Positions 17,677-25,687 of a stretch of DNA of 64,000 nt are shown here, piece after piece (the stretch's first letter is position 1; the number at the start of each line of letters is the position of its first letter). The translations under genes and the position numbers were made by a program. The DNA is taken from positions 1 through 64,000 of the forward strand of contig MKUU01000044.1 of NCBI GenBank assembly GCA_001898705.1, written 5' to 3'. The notes under the pieces are model-generated. The model was not told the origin of the DNA, did no database searches, and saw only the letters and a list, made by a program, of their open reading frames with translations. The DNA is from Caedibacter sp. 38-128. Its GTDB lineage: Bacteria; Pseudomonadota; Alphaproteobacteria; Caedimonadales; Caedimonadaceae.

Positions 17677-18951
17677 ATGAAATTTATAAAAAACCCTAAT
17701 TTTTTACCTTATATCCCTTGGGCCATCTGGTTATGTGGCGGATTATTTTATTGTTATCAGTTCGTTTTACGGGTCTCTCCTAGCATTATGACAAGCGAGC
17801 TTATGCGTGCTTTTCAAGTGAACGGATATGCACTGGGGATTCTGAGCGCTTTTTATTATTATGCCTATGATGCTTTACAAATCCCTTTAGGCTTTATTAT
17901 GGATCGTTTTGGCCCTCGTCGTGTTTTAACGGTCTCAACATTGCTTTGTGTCGCAGGAAGTTTTTTATTTGCAAGTGCAACCTCCCTTTCCCTCGCATCC
18001 ATAGGAAGATTATTGATGGGAGCAGGCTCTGCTTGTGCTTTTATTGGCACTTTAAAGCTAGCCACTCTATGGTTTCCTCCCCAAAAAGTAGGAAAAGTGA
18101 TTGGTTTTACAATGGTTTTAGGCACCATAGGCGCAACTTCAGGAGGTGCGCCTTTGGCCTTTTTACTCGAACATATTGGGTGGCGAGCCTCGCTTTTTCT
18201 AATGAGCGGACTTGGGCTTATGCTAGCTTTAGCAATGTGGTTTATTATACGAGATAAAAATACGCCCTCTTTAAAAGAAACGCCTTTACCTTCAGCACGA
18301 GATTTGTGGAAAGGGTTGTCTCAGCTTTTACGGACTTCTCAATTTTGGTTTATCGCCATTTATAGCTCACTTATGTATGTTCCTCTTGCTGCATTTGCAG
18401 ATTTATGGGGCGTCCCATACCTGAGTACCGTTTACAACTTAGAACGCAAGATAGCAGCTAGTGCAATTGCAATGATTTTTCTCGGAATTGCTGTCGCTAG
18501 CCCAATTACAACATATCTTTCTGATTATTTTCAGACACGTCGTCAGCCTATGATAATTTCAGCTATCTGCTCTATTGCCCTTTATATAATAATTATACTT
18601 GTACCGGTTCCTTTACCTATTATGTATGGACTTCTCTTTCTCGCGGGGATCTCTTTCACAGGACAATTATTAGGCTTTGCCGCAATATGTGAAATTATTC
18701 CCTCCTCCATGAGCGGACTTACTTTAGGCCTTACCAATATGACGGTCATGCTGAGTGGTGTAATCTTTCAACCTTTCATTGGGTGGGTGTTAGATAAAGC
18801 TTGGAATGGAAAAATCGATCAAGGGCTCCCGTTTTATACGCTTGCAAATTGGAAACTTGCATTGTCTTCTATCCCTATATGTCTTTTTATAGCCTTATTG
18901 CTTACATATTTTATTCGTGAAACATTTGCGAAAAATCATGTATCCTCTTAA
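17677..18951 (+). CDS. MFS transporter (tandem copy 2)
   Basis: A 424-residue carrier, paralogue of the gene before it along its whole length: YQFVLRVSPSIMTSELM, GFIMDRFGPRRVL as loop motif, GRLLMGAGSACAFIGTLKL, SLMYVPLAAFADLWGVPY, and TVMLSGVIFQPFIGW. Divergence is spread over the whole protein, so the duplication is not recent. It begins 52 bp after copy 1 and is followed 51 bp later by a sugar-nucleotide epimerase; the three may be co-transcribed. The substrate is unknown. Confidence 0.88.
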   Translation: MKFIKNPNFLPYIPWAIWLCGGLFYCYQFVLRVSPSIMTSELMRAFQVNGYALGILSAFYYYAYDALQIPLGFIMDRFGPRRVLTVSTLLCVAGSFLFASATSLSLASIGRLLMGAGSACAFIGTLKLATLWFPPQKVGKVIGFTMVLGTIGATSGGAPLAFLLEHIGWRASLFLMSGLGLMLALAMWFIIRDKNTPSLKETPLPSARDLWKGLSQLLRTSQFWFIAIYSSLMYVPLAAFADLWGVPYLSTVYNLERKIAASAIAMIFLGIAVASPITTYLSDYFQTRRQPMIISAICSIALYIIIILVPVPLPIMYGLLFLAGISFTGQLLGFAAICEIIPSSMSGLTLGLTNMTVMLSGVIFQPFIGWVLDKAWNGKIDQGLPFYTLANWKLALSSIPICLFIALLLTYFIRETFAKNHVSS

Positions 18952-19002
18952 TGTAAAAATGAAACTCATTAGAACTTATATTTATTAAAAGAAGTATTTA
19001 GA

Positions 19003-19995
19003 ATGTTATCATCATCTCCGATTCTTGTTACAGGCGTTGCTGGCTTTATTGGTTACAGCCTAACCTTGCATCTTCTTAAAAATGGCTTCACTGTTATTGG
19101 TATAGATAATCTTAACGATTATTATGACGTTTCACTTAAACAAGCACGATTGAAAAATTTAAATGATTTTCCTCAATTTAAATTCTATCAAGCGAATATC
19201 TCTGACCGGGCCCATATGCAACAAATTTGGGATCAGCATCCTGCAATTGTCCAGATTGTGCACTTAGCTGCCCAAGCAGGGGTTCGCTATTCACTTATCA
19301 ATCCATTTGCCTATATAGAAGCAAATATCATGGGGCATATGGTTATTTTAGAGCTTGCACGCCATAGAGAAGGCTTTCAACACCTTATCTATGCAAGTTC
19401 ATCTTCTGTTTATGGAGGAAATACAAAATTACCTTTTTCTGTCGAAGATCAATGTGACACACCAGTTTCGCTTTATGCAGCGACGAAAAAAGCAGATGAA
19501 CTTATGACACAATCCTACGCCCACCTTTATCGCATTCCATCGACTGGGCTTCGTTTTTTCACGGTATATGGCCCCTGGGGCCGACCAGATATGGCTGTCT
19601 TTTTATTCACAAAAGCCATTGTTAATGACCGTCCTATTCAAGTATTTAATCATGGTGTGATGAAACGAGATTTTACTTATATTGATGATATTATAAAAGG
19701 AATCGTCGGCGCTTTAAATAACCCTCCTTCTCAAGATACATCTCGTCCTCCACATAAAATTTATAATCTTGGAAACAACAAAAGCGAAAAACTTATTGAT
19801 TTTATTCATTTAATTGAAGGAGAGCTTGGCAAAAAAGCAATATTAGAAATGTTGCCCTTACAAGCAGGAGACGTTCCTGAAAGTTTAGCTGATATTGCAG
19901 CTTCTGAGCAGGATTTAAATTATTCTCCGACTACCCCTATTTCGCAGGGAATTCCAAAATTTATTGAATGGTATAAAGAATATTATAAAGTTTAG
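19003..19995 (+). CDS. NAD-dependent UDP-sugar epimerase (UDP-glucuronate 4-epimerase type)
   Basis: A 330-residue extended short-chain dehydrogenase. It has the NAD motif GVAGFIG (residues 11-17), IGIDNLNDYYDVSLKQARL, which is characteristic of UDP-glucuronate 4-epimerases (CapI/LspL group), the serine strand YASSSSVYGGN, the catalytic YAATKK, and RFFTVYGPWGRPDMA. It would supply UDP-galacturonate for envelope polysaccharide or lipid A decoration in the cytosol. No glycosyltransferase neighbours it directly. The substrate choice is inferred from motifs; a 4,6-sugar epimerase is the alternative. Confidence 0.87.
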   Translation: MLSSSPILVTGVAGFIGYSLTLHLLKNGFTVIGIDNLNDYYDVSLKQARLKNLNDFPQFKFYQANISDRAHMQQIWDQHPAIVQIVHLAAQAGVRYSLINPFAYIEANIMGHMVILELARHREGFQHLIYASSSSVYGGNTKLPFSVEDQCDTPVSLYAATKKADELMTQSYAHLYRIPSTGLRFFTVYGPWGRPDMAVFLFTKAIVNDRPIQVFNHGVMKRDFTYIDDIIKGIVGALNNPPSQDTSRPPHKIYNLGNNKSEKLIDFIHLIEGELGKKAILEMLPLQAGDVPESLADIAASEQDLNYSPTTPISQGIPKFIEWYKEYYKV

Positions 19996-20038
19996 TCTCT
20001 TTCTAATATAGCTAATTTCCTAAACAAGCTGATATTTT

Positions 20039-20812
20039 TCAGGGTGCTATATATCGTTCTACCCAAGCTTTAATAATGCTTGCAATATAGGTCGTATCTT
20101 CTTGATTAGTTAATAAATGATCCATTCCCGCTAGACTGATAAAGCTTTTTGGATGAGATGCAGCAGTAAATATTTGGCTTGCATTACGAATATCAACAAC
20201 AGGATCTCCGGGTGCATGCATGATAAGCAAAGCTGCTTTAAGGGTTGATAATATTTTTTCCATGTTGTAGCTCTCAAGAGCTTCAAAGAAACTTTTTTGA
20301 ATTTTAAAAGGTCGTCCTTCAATTAAGACTTCCGCTTCACCATAAAGCATAACCTCATCTCTCATAGAATGAACCCTCTTTGCGACATGAGCAGGATCAT
20401 AGGGAGAATTCAACGTAATAACCGCACGAATATCTGGTAGCTTGGTCGCAGCAACTAATGCAGCAGTCCCCCCTAAAGAATGCCCTATAATTAATTTTGG
20501 AGGCTCATAGCTGTTTTTTAGATAATGAAAGGCCGCTAAAATATCTTCGATATTTGTGGTAAAACTCGTCTGTGCAAAAGAACCCTTACTTTCTCCCAAT
20601 CCTGTTAAATCAAACCTTAATGTTGCAATTCCTTGCTGGGCTAGTTCTGTGCTAATACGTCGACTTGCATGATGGTCTTTTGAGCACGTAAAACAATGAA
20701 TATAGATTGCATAAGCATATGGTTGAACCGGAGGTAATACTAAGTGGGCAGCAAGATCACTTAGGCTCCCAGGAAAAAAGAATCTTTTGATAGTTATAAG
20801 GTCTTTAGTCAT
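20039..20812 (-). CDS. Alpha/beta hydrolase
   Basis: A 257-residue hydrolase with the nucleophile elbow GHSLGGTAAL (about residue 110). A strand-oxyanion region IHCFTCSKDHHASRRIS is typical of the hydrolase half of proteins in which it is fused to OsmC; here no OsmC domain follows. Asp of PGDPVVD and His of GMDHLL complete a plausible triad. No signal peptide is seen, so it is cytosolic. The substrate is unknown. It lies just downstream of ampG on the same strand. Confidence 0.85.
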   Translation of the reverse strand: MTKDLITIKRFFFPGSLSDLAAHLVLPPVQPYAYAIYIHCFTCSKDHHASRRISTELAQQGIATLRFDLTGLGESKGSFAQTSFTTNIEDILAAFHYLKNSYEPPKLIIGHSLGGTAALVAATKLPDIRAVITLNSPYDPAHVAKRVHSMRDEVMLYGEAEVLIEGRPFKIQKSFFEALESYNMEKILSTLKAALLIMHAPGDPVVDIRNASQIFTAASHPKSFISLAGMDHLLTNQEDTTYIASIIKAWVERYIAP

Positions 20813-20846
20813 CAGTATGTTATCTGCTCAGCTTTTATAATTTATT

Positions 20847-22148
20847 TTATATTCTCTTACTAAACAAACGATGCGAGCTTATCGGATAATGGAACGATGT
20901 GTTCTTCAAAAATAAGAGAATAATAAGAGGAATGCATAAAATAGCACTTAACGTATAAAAATCATGCCAACTGAGTCGATCTGCAAGCCATCCACCTATT
21001 GAAGAGAAAATGACTCGCGCAAAAGATCCAAACGAGGATAAAAGTGCATAATGTGTCGCTGTATGTGGCATACGACATAAAGAAGAGAGATAGGTTATAA
21101 AGGCCGCTGTGCCCATACCACATGCTAAGTTTTCAATTCCGATTGTTATAAATAACATTAAAATATTATGACCTACATAGGCTTGAATAATAAACATCAG
21201 ACAAGAAAAGATTTGTAAAAAGCTACAGATAAAAAGAGTGTCTATCAAAGGCTTCCTTATGAGAAGAACCCCTCCAATAAGACCACCACACATCATTGCC
21301 CCTATCCCAAAGAACTTTGCAACATTCGCGATTTCTAGCTTTGTAAAGCCAATTTCAAGCAAGAAAGGGACGCTCATGACATTTAAAATCGTATCTGGAA
21401 ACTTATAAAAAAGAATAAAAAGAATGATTATTCCCCAATCTTCTCGATTGATAAAAGTTTTCATTGGAGAAAAGACTGAAGTATGAAATTTCGTCTGAAA
21501 TGTGTGAGAAGAAATCGTTTTTTTAGAGAGTTTTGAATATTTCGGCTCATGACTTAAAAGTGTTGCTATAATCCCTATTACAACGCAGAATGACATAAAA
21601 ATATATGTCGTAAGCCAACTAAAATGAGAAGCTAAGTAAAGAGCACCTGCACCTGAAACCCACATTCCAAGACGGTAACCAAAAACACTTGCTCCTGCAC
21701 CAATACCGGCACTTTTAATGTCTAAAGATTCCACTCGATATGCTTCTATCACACTGTCTTGAGTTGCAGAACAAAAAGCAACTAAAGTTGCTGAACTTGC
21801 TGTCATCCAAATATTTTGAGAAGGATCGGAAAGACCCAACAAGATCAATGCAATCATTAAAGAAAGCTGTGTTACAAGCATCCACCCTTTGCGTTTTCCA
21901 AAGAAACGACCCAAAAAAGGCAATCGCCAACTATCTATAATTGGAGCCCACAAAAATTTCAGAGTATACGGAAGGGTCACAAAAACAAATAAACCTATCG
22001 TTGTTTTATTAACACCTACCTCTGAAAGACGCACATGAAGTGTCGCCAATGTCAATAAAAAGGGCAATCCACTTGAAAAACCCAAAAATAAAATGCTTAA
22101 AATACGCGGTTCTTTATAAAGAGCAATAGCTCGTATCCAATTTCTCAA
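20847..22148 (-). CDS. ampG: AmpG-like muropeptide permease (MFS)
   Basis: A 433-residue MFS protein of the AmpG (PAT) group. It starts RNWIRAIALYKEPRILSIL, then FLGFSSGLPFLLT, and has LPYTLKFLWAPIIDSWRLPFLG after the first helices, the diagnostic AmpG order, followed by GKRKGWMLVTQ. AmpG brings anhydromuropeptides from the periplasm into the cytosol for wall recycling. No ampC or ampR is nearby, so recycling rather than beta-lactamase control is the likely role. About 12 hydrophobic helices are visible. Confidence 0.88.
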   Translation of the reverse strand: MRNWIRAIALYKEPRILSILFLGFSSGLPFLLTLATLHVRLSEVGVNKTTIGLFVFVTLPYTLKFLWAPIIDSWRLPFLGRFFGKRKGWMLVTQLSLMIALILLGLSDPSQNIWMTASSATLVAFCSATQDSVIEAYRVESLDIKSAGIGAGASVFGYRLGMWVSGAGALYLASHFSWLTTYIFMSFCVVIGIIATLLSHEPKYSKLSKKTISSHTFQTKFHTSVFSPMKTFINREDWGIIILFILFYKFPDTILNVMSVPFLLEIGFTKLEIANVAKFFGIGAMMCGGLIGGVLLIRKPLIDTLFICSFLQIFSCLMFIIQAYVGHNILMLFITIGIENLACGMGTAAFITYLSSLCRMPHTATHYALLSSFGSFARVIFSSIGGWLADRLSWHDFYTLSAILCIPLIILLFLKNTSFHYPISSHRLFSKRI

Positions 22149-22253
22149 AGTTAAAGAACCTCACGAAGGATGTTGAAAAAAGAAAAATGTTTACGCTTAT
22201 AATATAACTTCTTTAAATGATAAATCAATCTTCAACCAGAAATTGGTGCTTTT

Positions 22254-22281
22254 TTGACAATTTTAATTACTCTTGTAGACT
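22254..22281 (+). promoter_or_regulatory. Promoter candidate for ftsK
   Basis: TTGACA (22254-22259), a 16-bp spacer and TAGACT (22276-22281), about 85 bp upstream of the ftsK start in the divergent region with ampG. Confidence 0.5.
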
Positions 22282-22364
22282 TTTAAGGCCAAATAATATT
22301 TAATCTATTCGCGTTCCAATTGCCTTTTAGCTAAACTGAGCATAATTTTATAAACGATAATCCT

Positions 22365-24722
22365 ATGCAGCAATACAAAACTAACTCCGAAAAAAAACTT
22401 CTTAATTCAAACACGATAAAAACGTTTTTATTACGAAGAATAGATGAACTTTTAGGAATAGGTTTTTTAGGATCAGCTGTATTTATATTTCTTAGCTTGT
22501 ACAGCTATGATCCTTTGGATCCTTCATGGAATACTATTGTCGATGGCCCCATCCACAATTATGGTGGCATGATTGGTGCTCTCTTGGCGGATTTTCTAAA
22601 ACAAGGGTTCGGATGTGCAAGCTATCTTATCCCTATAACTCTCTTAACCTGGGGGTTTCATTTACTTAAAACAAAAAATTTAAGATTTTTAGGTTTACGA
22701 ATTGCCGCACTCTTCTTAGGCCTTCTATTAACTTCAAGCTTATTACATCAATTTTTTAGCGCACAATTGGTTGTAACGAATATAGGAGGCGCTCTGGGTC
22801 TCTTAGGCAGCTATCATTTACAACAGCAGGTAGCTAAATGGAATTTTTCATGGAATATTGCACTTCCCATTATCGCATGCTTAGCAACTTTATGTTTTAT
22901 AGGCTCAAGTGGACTGAAGTTAAAACATTTATGGGCAATATTAAAATTACTTACCTTTCCAATCGCTTTCTTAAAGAAACTCTCTTCTTCTATGGATTTT
23001 CGACGTTGGGGGCAATTTTCAAAAGAGGGTATTGCTTTAAGCCACGATGATCCTCAATTTGAACCTTTGTCTAGAGAAAAATCATTTTCTCAGGAAGTCG
23101 ATCCTTCTCTTCTTTCAGAACTTAAAATCATGGATTCAAACCCTAAAAACTTAAAAAACACTCAAGGAAAAATTTCTGAGCCTCTGCCTAAAAAAGAACA
23201 ACCTTTAAATCTCACCCAAAAAGATAGCTATCACCTTCCTTCGCTTGACTTACTCACAGCAGAGCCTATCGCTAGCAAAAATAGCAAAATCCCCGACAAT
23301 GTTCTTCGCCAGAATGCTCAACAGTTAATGACAATCCTTGAAGATTTTGGCATCAAGGGAGAAATTACTCACGTACGACCAGGCCCGGTAGTTACTCTTT
23401 ATGAATTAATTCCTGCTCCAGGAATTAAAGCATCGCGCGTTATTGGCCTTGCTGATGATATTGCTCGTTCGATGAGCGCTCTCTCAACACGTATTGCCGT
23501 CATTCCAGGACATAATGCAATTGGTATTGAGCTGCCCAACACAGATCGTCAAACCGTCTTTTTGCAAGAACTTTTCAAAAGCCAAGACTACGAAGCCCCC
23601 GGTATGAAGCTTGCCATTGCGCTAGGAAAAGACATCAGCGGAGAACCTATTATCGCTGACCTTGCTCGCATGCCGCATCTACTCGTTGCCGGAACAACGG
23701 GATCAGGTAAATCTGTTGGGATTAATGCGATGATTTTATCTCTCCTTTATCGTCTTCCACCAGAGCGTTGTCGTTTTATCATGATCGACCCTAAAATGCT
23801 TGAATTATCTGTTTATGATGGCATTCCCCATCTATTAACACCCGTTGTGACAGAACCTAAAAAAGCTGTTTTTGCCCTCAAATGGGTTGTTAAAGAAATG
23901 GAAGAACGTTATCGAGCCATGTCCAAGCTGGGTGTTCGAAATATTGAAGGCTATAATACGCGTCTTTCGCAAGCGCAGGCCCAAGGAGAGGTTTTATCCC
24001 GACAAGTTCAAACTGGCTTTGACCCTGAAACTGGGCGGCCCGTTTATGAAACTCAACCCTTAGACATGTCGCCTCTCCCCTATATCGTTGTTTTTGTGGA
24101 TGAAATGGCAGATCTTATGCTTGTCGCAGGCAAGGATATTGAAGCTGCAGTTCAACGTTTAGCACAAATGGCACGTGCGGCAGGTATTCACATTATTATG
24201 GCCACTCAGCGTCCTTCTGTGGATGTCATCACCGGCACGATTAAGGCAAACTTTCCAACTCGAATTAGCTTCCAAGTCACCTCACGATTTGACAGCCGAA
24301 CGATTTTAGGCGAACAAGGGGCTGAGCAACTTTTAGGACGCGGTGATATGCTCTTTATGGAGCCAGGCGGTAAGATTCAACGTGTGCACGGACCTTTTGT
24401 TGGAGATAGCGAAGTTGAACAGGTTGTTCGCTTCCTTAAAGCACAAGGAACACCCCAATATATTGATACAATTACTGAAGAACACAACGATGCGCCTTTA
24501 GGATCTTTTGGAAATGAAGATGAAGGTGGAGACCAACTTTATCATCAAGCAATCGAGCTTGTTCGGCGAGAACGTAAGGCTTCAACAAGTTTTATTCAAC
24601 GTCACCTCCAAATTGGCTATAATCGTGCAGCCCGCATTATGGAACAAATGGAAAATGAAGGCATTGTCAGCGCTGCGAATCATGTTGGAAAGCGAGAAGT
24701 GCTTCTTCCTGTTGCCTCTTAA
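22365..24722 (+). CDS. ftsK: DNA translocase FtsK
   Basis: A 785-residue septal DNA pump. The N-terminus has four hydrophobic helices (about residues 30-185). A short polar linker (about 200-300) follows, much shorter than in E. coli. The motor has Walker A GTTGSGKSVGINAM (near 447) and Walker B YIVVFVDEMADLML. A winged-helix gamma domain ends the protein (YHQAIELVRRERKASTSF and YNRAARIMEQMENEG), which reads polar KOPS sites and activates XerCD at dif. It is followed 17 bp later by lolA, the usual alphaproteobacterial order. Confidence 0.97.
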   Translation: MQQYKTNSEKKLLNSNTIKTFLLRRIDELLGIGFLGSAVFIFLSLYSYDPLDPSWNTIVDGPIHNYGGMIGALLADFLKQGFGCASYLIPITLLTWGFHLLKTKNLRFLGLRIAALFLGLLLTSSLLHQFFSAQLVVTNIGGALGLLGSYHLQQQVAKWNFSWNIALPIIACLATLCFIGSSGLKLKHLWAILKLLTFPIAFLKKLSSSMDFRRWGQFSKEGIALSHDDPQFEPLSREKSFSQEVDPSLLSELKIMDSNPKNLKNTQGKISEPLPKKEQPLNLTQKDSYHLPSLDLLTAEPIASKNSKIPDNVLRQNAQQLMTILEDFGIKGEITHVRPGPVVTLYELIPAPGIKASRVIGLADDIARSMSALSTRIAVIPGHNAIGIELPNTDRQTVFLQELFKSQDYEAPGMKLAIALGKDISGEPIIADLARMPHLLVAGTTGSGKSVGINAMILSLLYRLPPERCRFIMIDPKMLELSVYDGIPHLLTPVVTEPKKAVFALKWVVKEMEERYRAMSKLGVRNIEGYNTRLSQAQAQGEVLSRQVQTGFDPETGRPVYETQPLDMSPLPYIVVFVDEMADLMLVAGKDIEAAVQRLAQMARAAGIHIIMATQRPSVDVITGTIKANFPTRISFQVTSRFDSRTILGEQGAEQLLGRGDMLFMEPGGKIQRVHGPFVGDSEVEQVVRFLKAQGTPQYIDTITEEHNDAPLGSFGNEDEGGDQLYHQAIELVRRERKASTSFIQRHLQIGYNRAARIMEQMENEGIVSAANHVGKREVLLPVAS

Positions 24723-24739
24723 CAATCAAGGACTCATCT

Positions 24740-25339
24740 ATGAAAAAATTACGTTTTTTATCCCTTAGCTTAATACTTCCGTTGCTGGTTCTCACTTCGA
24801 ATGCTCAAGGAAAACCTTCTCAACAAACTCTCAAAATGTTGGAGACTTACTTAAATAATGCTCGCACATTCACAGCTGATTTTGAGCAAATTGATAGCAA
24901 TGGGAAGCTTTCTCATGGAAAATTTTATCTCTCACGCCCCGGAAAGTTGCGTTTACAATATACAGATCCAACCCCTTTAACAATTACTGCAGATGGTCAG
25001 TTTCTTATCCACCATGACCCCAGTACGAAAGAAATTACAACAATGGCTATCTCTGAAACACCTGCCGAGTTCATCTTGCGCCAAAATATAAGTTTTGATG
25101 AAGGCATTACAGTGATACAATTTCAAGAAGAGGGAAACTCATATAAAGTAACTCTCGCAAGAAGCAATGCGGCTGAAACTGGCACCTTAACCCTTAAATT
25201 TTCTAAAAAACCTCTACATCTTGTTCAATGGATTGTTATTGATTCCCAAGGCCTTGACACAACTGTTAACCTTATGAATTTAAAGTCTAATACCAAAATT
25301 GATCAAAACCTTTTTGTTTTTCAGGAAGTGTCCCCTTAA
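24740..25339 (+). CDS. lolA: Outer-membrane lipoprotein carrier LolA
   Basis: A 199-residue periplasmic protein with a signal peptide (FLSLSLILPLLVLTSNAQG). The LolA features are clear: LNNARTFTADFEQ near the mature N-terminus, GKFYLSRPGKLRLQY, DGQFLIHHDPSTKEIT, and the late GLDTTVNLMNL strand. LolA takes lipoproteins from LolCDE across the periplasm. It is co-transcribed with ftsK. Confidence 0.93.
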   Translation: MKKLRFLSLSLILPLLVLTSNAQGKPSQQTLKMLETYLNNARTFTADFEQIDSNGKLSHGKFYLSRPGKLRLQYTDPTPLTITADGQFLIHHDPSTKEITTMAISETPAEFILRQNISFDEGITVIQFQEEGNSYKVTLARSNAAETGTLTLKFSKKPLHLVQWIVIDSQGLDTTVNLMNLKSNTKIDQNLFVFQEVSP

Positions 25340-25422
25340 AAAATTACATCTTCACAGAGAAGAGTTTACAAATTTTTAACCCCTTCCCCTTAAGATAAAA
25401 TACATAAACAGGGAGGGGAAAA

Positions 25423-25557
25423 ATGGTCACTGAGAATAATGCTTTTAAAACAGCACCTAATGCTGCTAACTCAAGAATCACACTTGATTTACTTAAATTA
25501 AAGCTGCTTGCTTTAAGTCTTGCACAACAACAAACAACGAGAAAACCACTTATTTAA
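25423..25557 (+). CDS. Small protein of 44 residues, unknown
   Basis: ATG at 25423 sits behind a very strong ribosome site (GGGAGGGGAAAA) and the frame runs 44 codons to TAA, followed 30 bp later by a good intrinsic terminator. The peptide starts MVTENNAFKTAPNAANSRI, has a leucine-rich middle (LDLLKLKLLALSLAQ) and a polar end. There is no signal peptide; the leucine stretch could be an amphipathic helix. No family is recognised. The signals around it argue for a real short gene. Confidence 0.55.
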   Translation: MVTENNAFKTAPNAANSRITLDLLKLKLLALSLAQQQTTRKPLI

Positions 25558-25586
25558 CTTTGAATTAAAAACGCCAGGACCTTAAA

Positions 25587-25612
25587 AGCCATCATTATGA
25601 TGGCTATTTTTT
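25587..25612 (+). terminator. Intrinsic terminator after the 44-codon gene
   Basis: AGCCATCA (25587-25594) pairs perfectly with TGATGGCT (25598-25605) over a 3-nt loop and is followed by A and six T. It would end the ftsK-lolA-small gene unit. Confidence 0.85.
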
Positions 25613-25687
25613 AAAATCTTTATTATTAAAGCCAATTTTATAAGAAGCGTTTTCTCCAAATATCATAAATCTCTTTTCTTAACTCTT

